64,000 nucleotides of DNA, taken from positions 1 to 64,000 of the forward strand of contig NZ_JADEXR010000004.1 in the NCBI RefSeq assembly GCF_015206995.1, given 5' to 3'. Of this stretch, positions 61,764 through 64,000 are shown piece by piece; position 1 is the first letter of the stretch; each line of letters starts with the position of its first letter. The notes under the pieces were generated by a model. It was not told the origin of the DNA. It was given only the letters and a program-made list of their open reading frames with translations, and did not search any database. The position numbers and the translations under genes are program-made. The stretch is from an aff. Roholtiella sp. LEGE 12411 (GTDB lineage: Bacteria; Cyanobacteriota; Cyanobacteriia; Cyanobacteriales; Nostocaceae).

Positions 61764-62096
61764 CAGTAAGTTTTGGTAGCAGCAAGCTGGTTATATGTAA
61801 TTATGTGCTAATTTTGCTAGCCTGCTAACGCTAAACAAGATATGTTCAGTATCAGCTAAACTAGAAGCCATCTGATCCACGATGCCGCATTGCACGCCAG
61901 CACAAGTATTTCACGAGAATAAATAACACAAAATTAGCCTTAAGAAAAGAGAAAAGATGGTTTTTTAAACTTAATTTGGGATTAAATTGAGTAGAACGGG
62001 TATGGGGAATAGAGAATAGGGAAGAACAAGCTGCAATATTTTCTAGTTAATCAGTAGCTTGGTATATTTGCAAAAGTGACATGCACTATCCAATCA
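61764..62096. other. Intergenic region upstream of the ABC operon and hetI
   Basis: Divergent promoters are expected in these 333 bp. No repeat or RNA was recognised. Confidence 0.35.
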
Positions 62097-62816
62097 ATGA
62101 CTGCACTTAATCATCTCTGGCTCCCTGCACCGACAGATTTAACTTTGCTACCGGATGATGTCCATGTCTGGCAAATAGACCTCGACCAACCAGAGCAACA
62201 TCTACAATATTTGGCTGCTACCCTGTCCAGTGACGAAATTGCTCGAGCTGAGCGGTTCTATTTTCCCAAGCATCGGCAACGGTTCATTGCCGGTCGCGGT
62301 ATCCTGCGAACTATATTAGGTCGCTATTTAGGTATGGAGCCGCAAAAGGTGAAGTTTAATTATCAAGCTCGTGGTAAACCAGTATTAGCAGATACATTTG
62401 CCGATAGTGGACTAGTGTTTAATTTGTCTCACTCTGAGAACTTAGGTTTGTGTGGGGTAAATTGTACTCGCCAGATTGGTGTGGATTTAGAGTACATTCG
62501 CCCAGTTTATGACTTAGAATCTCTTGCCAAAAGGTTCTTTTTAGCTAGAGAATATGCTGTATTGCGATCGCTATCTCCCAACCAACAGCAAGAAGTATTT
62601 TTCCGCTACTGGACTTGCAAGGAAGCTTATTTAAAAGCAACTGGAGATGGATTAGTTGGGCTAGAGCACATTGGGGTGTCGTTAACTCCCACAGAACCAG
62701 CCATATTACAGACATCTGAAGACTGGGGACTTGTTGAACTAGTGCCGGCTAAAGATTATGTTGCAGCTGTGGCTGTAGCAGGTTTTGGTTGGCATTTAAA
62801 ATGCTGGCAGTATTGA
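62097..62816 (+). CDS. hetI: 4'-phosphopantetheinyl transferase HetI (Sfp-type)
   Basis: Transfers phosphopantetheine from CoA to carrier proteins of fatty-acid, polyketide or peptide synthases. The ATG at 62097 gives 239 residues; a GTG at 62076 adds seven. Sfp-type features are present: RFIAGRGILRTILGRYLG, FNLSHSENLGLCGVN, the Mg2+-binding GVDLEYIRP (about residues 131-139) and the RYWTCKEAYLKATGDGL helix (about 181-197). It resembles HetI of Anabaena, which is linked to heterocyst glycolipid synthesis. The gene is convergent with an SDR gene, as is hetI with hetN there. Confidence 0.93.
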   Translation: MTALNHLWLPAPTDLTLLPDDVHVWQIDLDQPEQHLQYLAATLSSDEIARAERFYFPKHRQRFIAGRGILRTILGRYLGMEPQKVKFNYQARGKPVLADTFADSGLVFNLSHSENLGLCGVNCTRQIGVDLEYIRPVYDLESLAKRFFLAREYAVLRSLSPNQQQEVFFRYWTCKEAYLKATGDGLVGLEHIGVSLTPTEPAILQTSEDWGLVELVPAKDYVAAVAVAGFGWHLKCWQY

Positions 62817-62919
62817 TGTCATCCAAACCAAACTTCGGAGGGTTCCCTCGTTGAGCGGACTAGCGCGGGAAACCCAGCGATGCGACTGGCTCTCCAATGC
62901 CCGATTTTCAAGACAGGTT

Positions 62920-63723
62920 TTATTTATTTTCTTGCATACTTCTCACAATTTTTGTTACCTGTTTTCTGGGTATAAATCTAACGCTTTTTGCCATGATTTT
63001 ATTTAAAAAACCAGGAATAACAACGGTTTTACCCCGCATTAAGGCATGATAACCAATTTTAGCCACTGTTTCTGCATCCATCATCTTCTTACCCTTGAGC
63101 AGCTTAGAGCCTGCCATTCCTGTTCTTTCATGAAAGGCAGATTCGGTTGAGCCTGGACAAAGGACTGTCACGGTGACACCTGTACCTTCTAATTCATTGG
63201 CGATCGCTTCTGAAAACGATAATATATAGGCTTTAGTAGCAAAATAAACCGCCATCAAAGGGCCTGGCTGAAAAGCAGCAGCTGAGGCAACGTTTAAAAT
63301 TTTTCCCTCACCTTGCTTTACCATATCCTTGAGGAATAACTTAGTTAAATGAGTGAGACACACTAAGTTTACCTGTAGCATTTCTAGTTCAGTGGTCAGA
63401 TTTGTTTCATTAAATAATCCATAAGTCCCAAATCCGGCATTGTTGACTAGCACATCAACTTGGATAGTTGCTTTTTGCAACTCTGTAAAAATCTCTTCTG
63501 GAGATGTTGATATAGATAAATCCTTGACAATAGCTTTGATGTAAATACCAAATTCTTCTTGGAATTTAGACACCATTTCTATGAGTTTTAGCTCATTTCT
63601 ATCTACTACTACAAGATCGTAATCATGAGCGGCAAAAATACGTGCTAATTGGTAGCCAATGCCACTAGCTGCCCCTGTAATCAGAGCAGTCTTTTGGCAT
63701 TGACTTGGGTGTATTGTGTTCAT
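62920..63723 (-). CDS. SDR family oxidoreductase in the position of hetN
   Basis: This 267-residue short-chain dehydrogenase has the cofactor motif TALITGAASGIGYQLAR (about residues 12-28), VLVNNAGFGTYG (about 88-99) and the active-site YFATK (about 160-164) with ASAAAF for the Ser. It is convergent with hetI, the arrangement of hetN in Anabaena. However, the HetN signature peptide RGSGR is replaced by QGEGK in KQGEGKILNVAS, and the protein looks like a DltE-type SDR. A role in lipid or glycolipid reduction is possible; heterocyst-patterning activity is not supported. Confidence 0.85.
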   Translation of the reverse strand: MNTIHPSQCQKTALITGAASGIGYQLARIFAAHDYDLVVVDRNELKLIEMVSKFQEEFGIYIKAIVKDLSISTSPEEIFTELQKATIQVDVLVNNAGFGTYGLFNETNLTTELEMLQVNLVCLTHLTKLFLKDMVKQGEGKILNVASAAAFQPGPLMAVYFATKAYILSFSEAIANELEGTGVTVTVLCPGSTESAFHERTGMAGSKLLKGKKMMDAETVAKIGYHALMRGKTVVIPGFLNKIMAKSVRFIPRKQVTKIVRSMQENK

Positions 63724-64000
63724 GTCATAAAGTTGGTGAATTCAACTTGATTAAGCTGTTTTACATTGACATTTACAGTGGCGATCGCTTGCCTAAAATC
63801 AAGTAAGCATATTGGCTGAAGCTACAAGAAATATCTTGAGTCTTTAGCCTTTTAAATACTTGTGTAGTGCGTTGCTAGATAACTTGATAGGTGTAGCAGT
63901 GAAAACCTAAATTTAGGGCTTACGCATTGTAAAAATTAAGCATCAATGCACTTAGTTTATTTCAGACTGCTCATTGACCACTCTATATACATCTGATAAG
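63724..64000. other. Intergenic region at the window edge
   Basis: No gene begins in the last 277 bp. AGGGCTTACGCATTG (about 63916) resembles the end of the MITE-like family seen at 27706. Confidence 0.3.

Noticed and set aside
62920-63723. Naming the SDR hetN
   Set aside because: No RGSGR; only position supports it.
1-64000. tRNA or rRNA genes
   Set aside because: No cloverleaf or conserved rRNA stretches found by eye; a tRNA scan would be needed to be certain.

Overview
The window is a chromosomal segment of a filamentous, probably heterocyst-forming cyanobacterium (Nostoc/Anabaena group). Signs of this are many HIP1 octamers (GCGATCGC), low overall GC, heptamer tandem repeats between genes, cyanobacterial families (DUF3386, CIA30-SDR, Mo-nitro_C, lumenal pentapeptide protein), beta-carboxysome genes and a HetI-type phosphopantetheinyl transferase. 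No rRNA, tRNA or CRISPR array was recognised.

Layout. 0-1.1 kb: edge of an IS630-type element that seems to have cut a small conserved gene, then a DUF433/DUF5615 toxin-antitoxin pair. 1.2-14 kb: glycogen branching enzyme, small secreted proteins, an FtsL-like protein followed by an FtsI-type transpeptidase, a haem-oxygenase-fold enzyme, a methyltransferase, a GCS2-type ligase, a TerB/Mo-nitro_C protein and Obg. 14-25 kb: membrane acyltransferase, Uma2 nucleases, hydrolase, FMN-binding protein, an SDR interrupted by a CIA30 domain, GFA protein, MocR-type regulator, a toxin-antitoxin pair with a frameshifted toxin, DUF3386 and a LuxR regulator. 25-40 kb: mainly housekeeping genes (purK, ruvC, yvcK, tsaE, pyrC, lepB, mnmE), an ArgJ homologue of unusual type, a MuiA-like protein and acetyltransferases.

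40.4-53.8 kb is the functional core: nearly the whole CO2-concentrating mechanism in one block. It holds a LysR regulator (CmpR type), the carboxysome shell and assembly genes in transcription order ccmK2-ccmK1-ccmL-ccmM-ccmN-ccmO, the divergent NDH-1 CO2-uptake genes ndhF4-ndhD4-cupB, a Tat-exported beta-carbonic anhydrase, and sbtB/sbtA for Na+-dependent bicarbonate uptake. CO2 hydration at the thylakoid (NdhF4/NdhD4/CupB) and bicarbonate import (SbtA) fill the cytosolic bicarbonate pool. The carboxysome proteins then concentrate RuBisCO with carbonic anhydrase activity. CcmM carries a clear internal ribosome binding site for its short form, and all the CcmM cysteines expected to be redox-active can be seen.

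53.9-64 kb: an acetyltransferase, a Vps4-like TPR-AAA ATPase coupled to a TPR membrane protein, another Uma2 protein, a prokaryotic phytochelatin-synthase-like peptidase, a glycine betaine/choline-type ABC transporter, hetI, and a convergent SDR gene in the position that hetN has in Anabaena but without the HetN signature peptide.

Noncoding structure is rich. It includes heptamer STRRs at six or more sites, several long perfect hairpins, a 184-bp MITE-like element touching the argJ stop codon, and a cluster of GCATA/TATGC inverted repeats upstream of sbtA.
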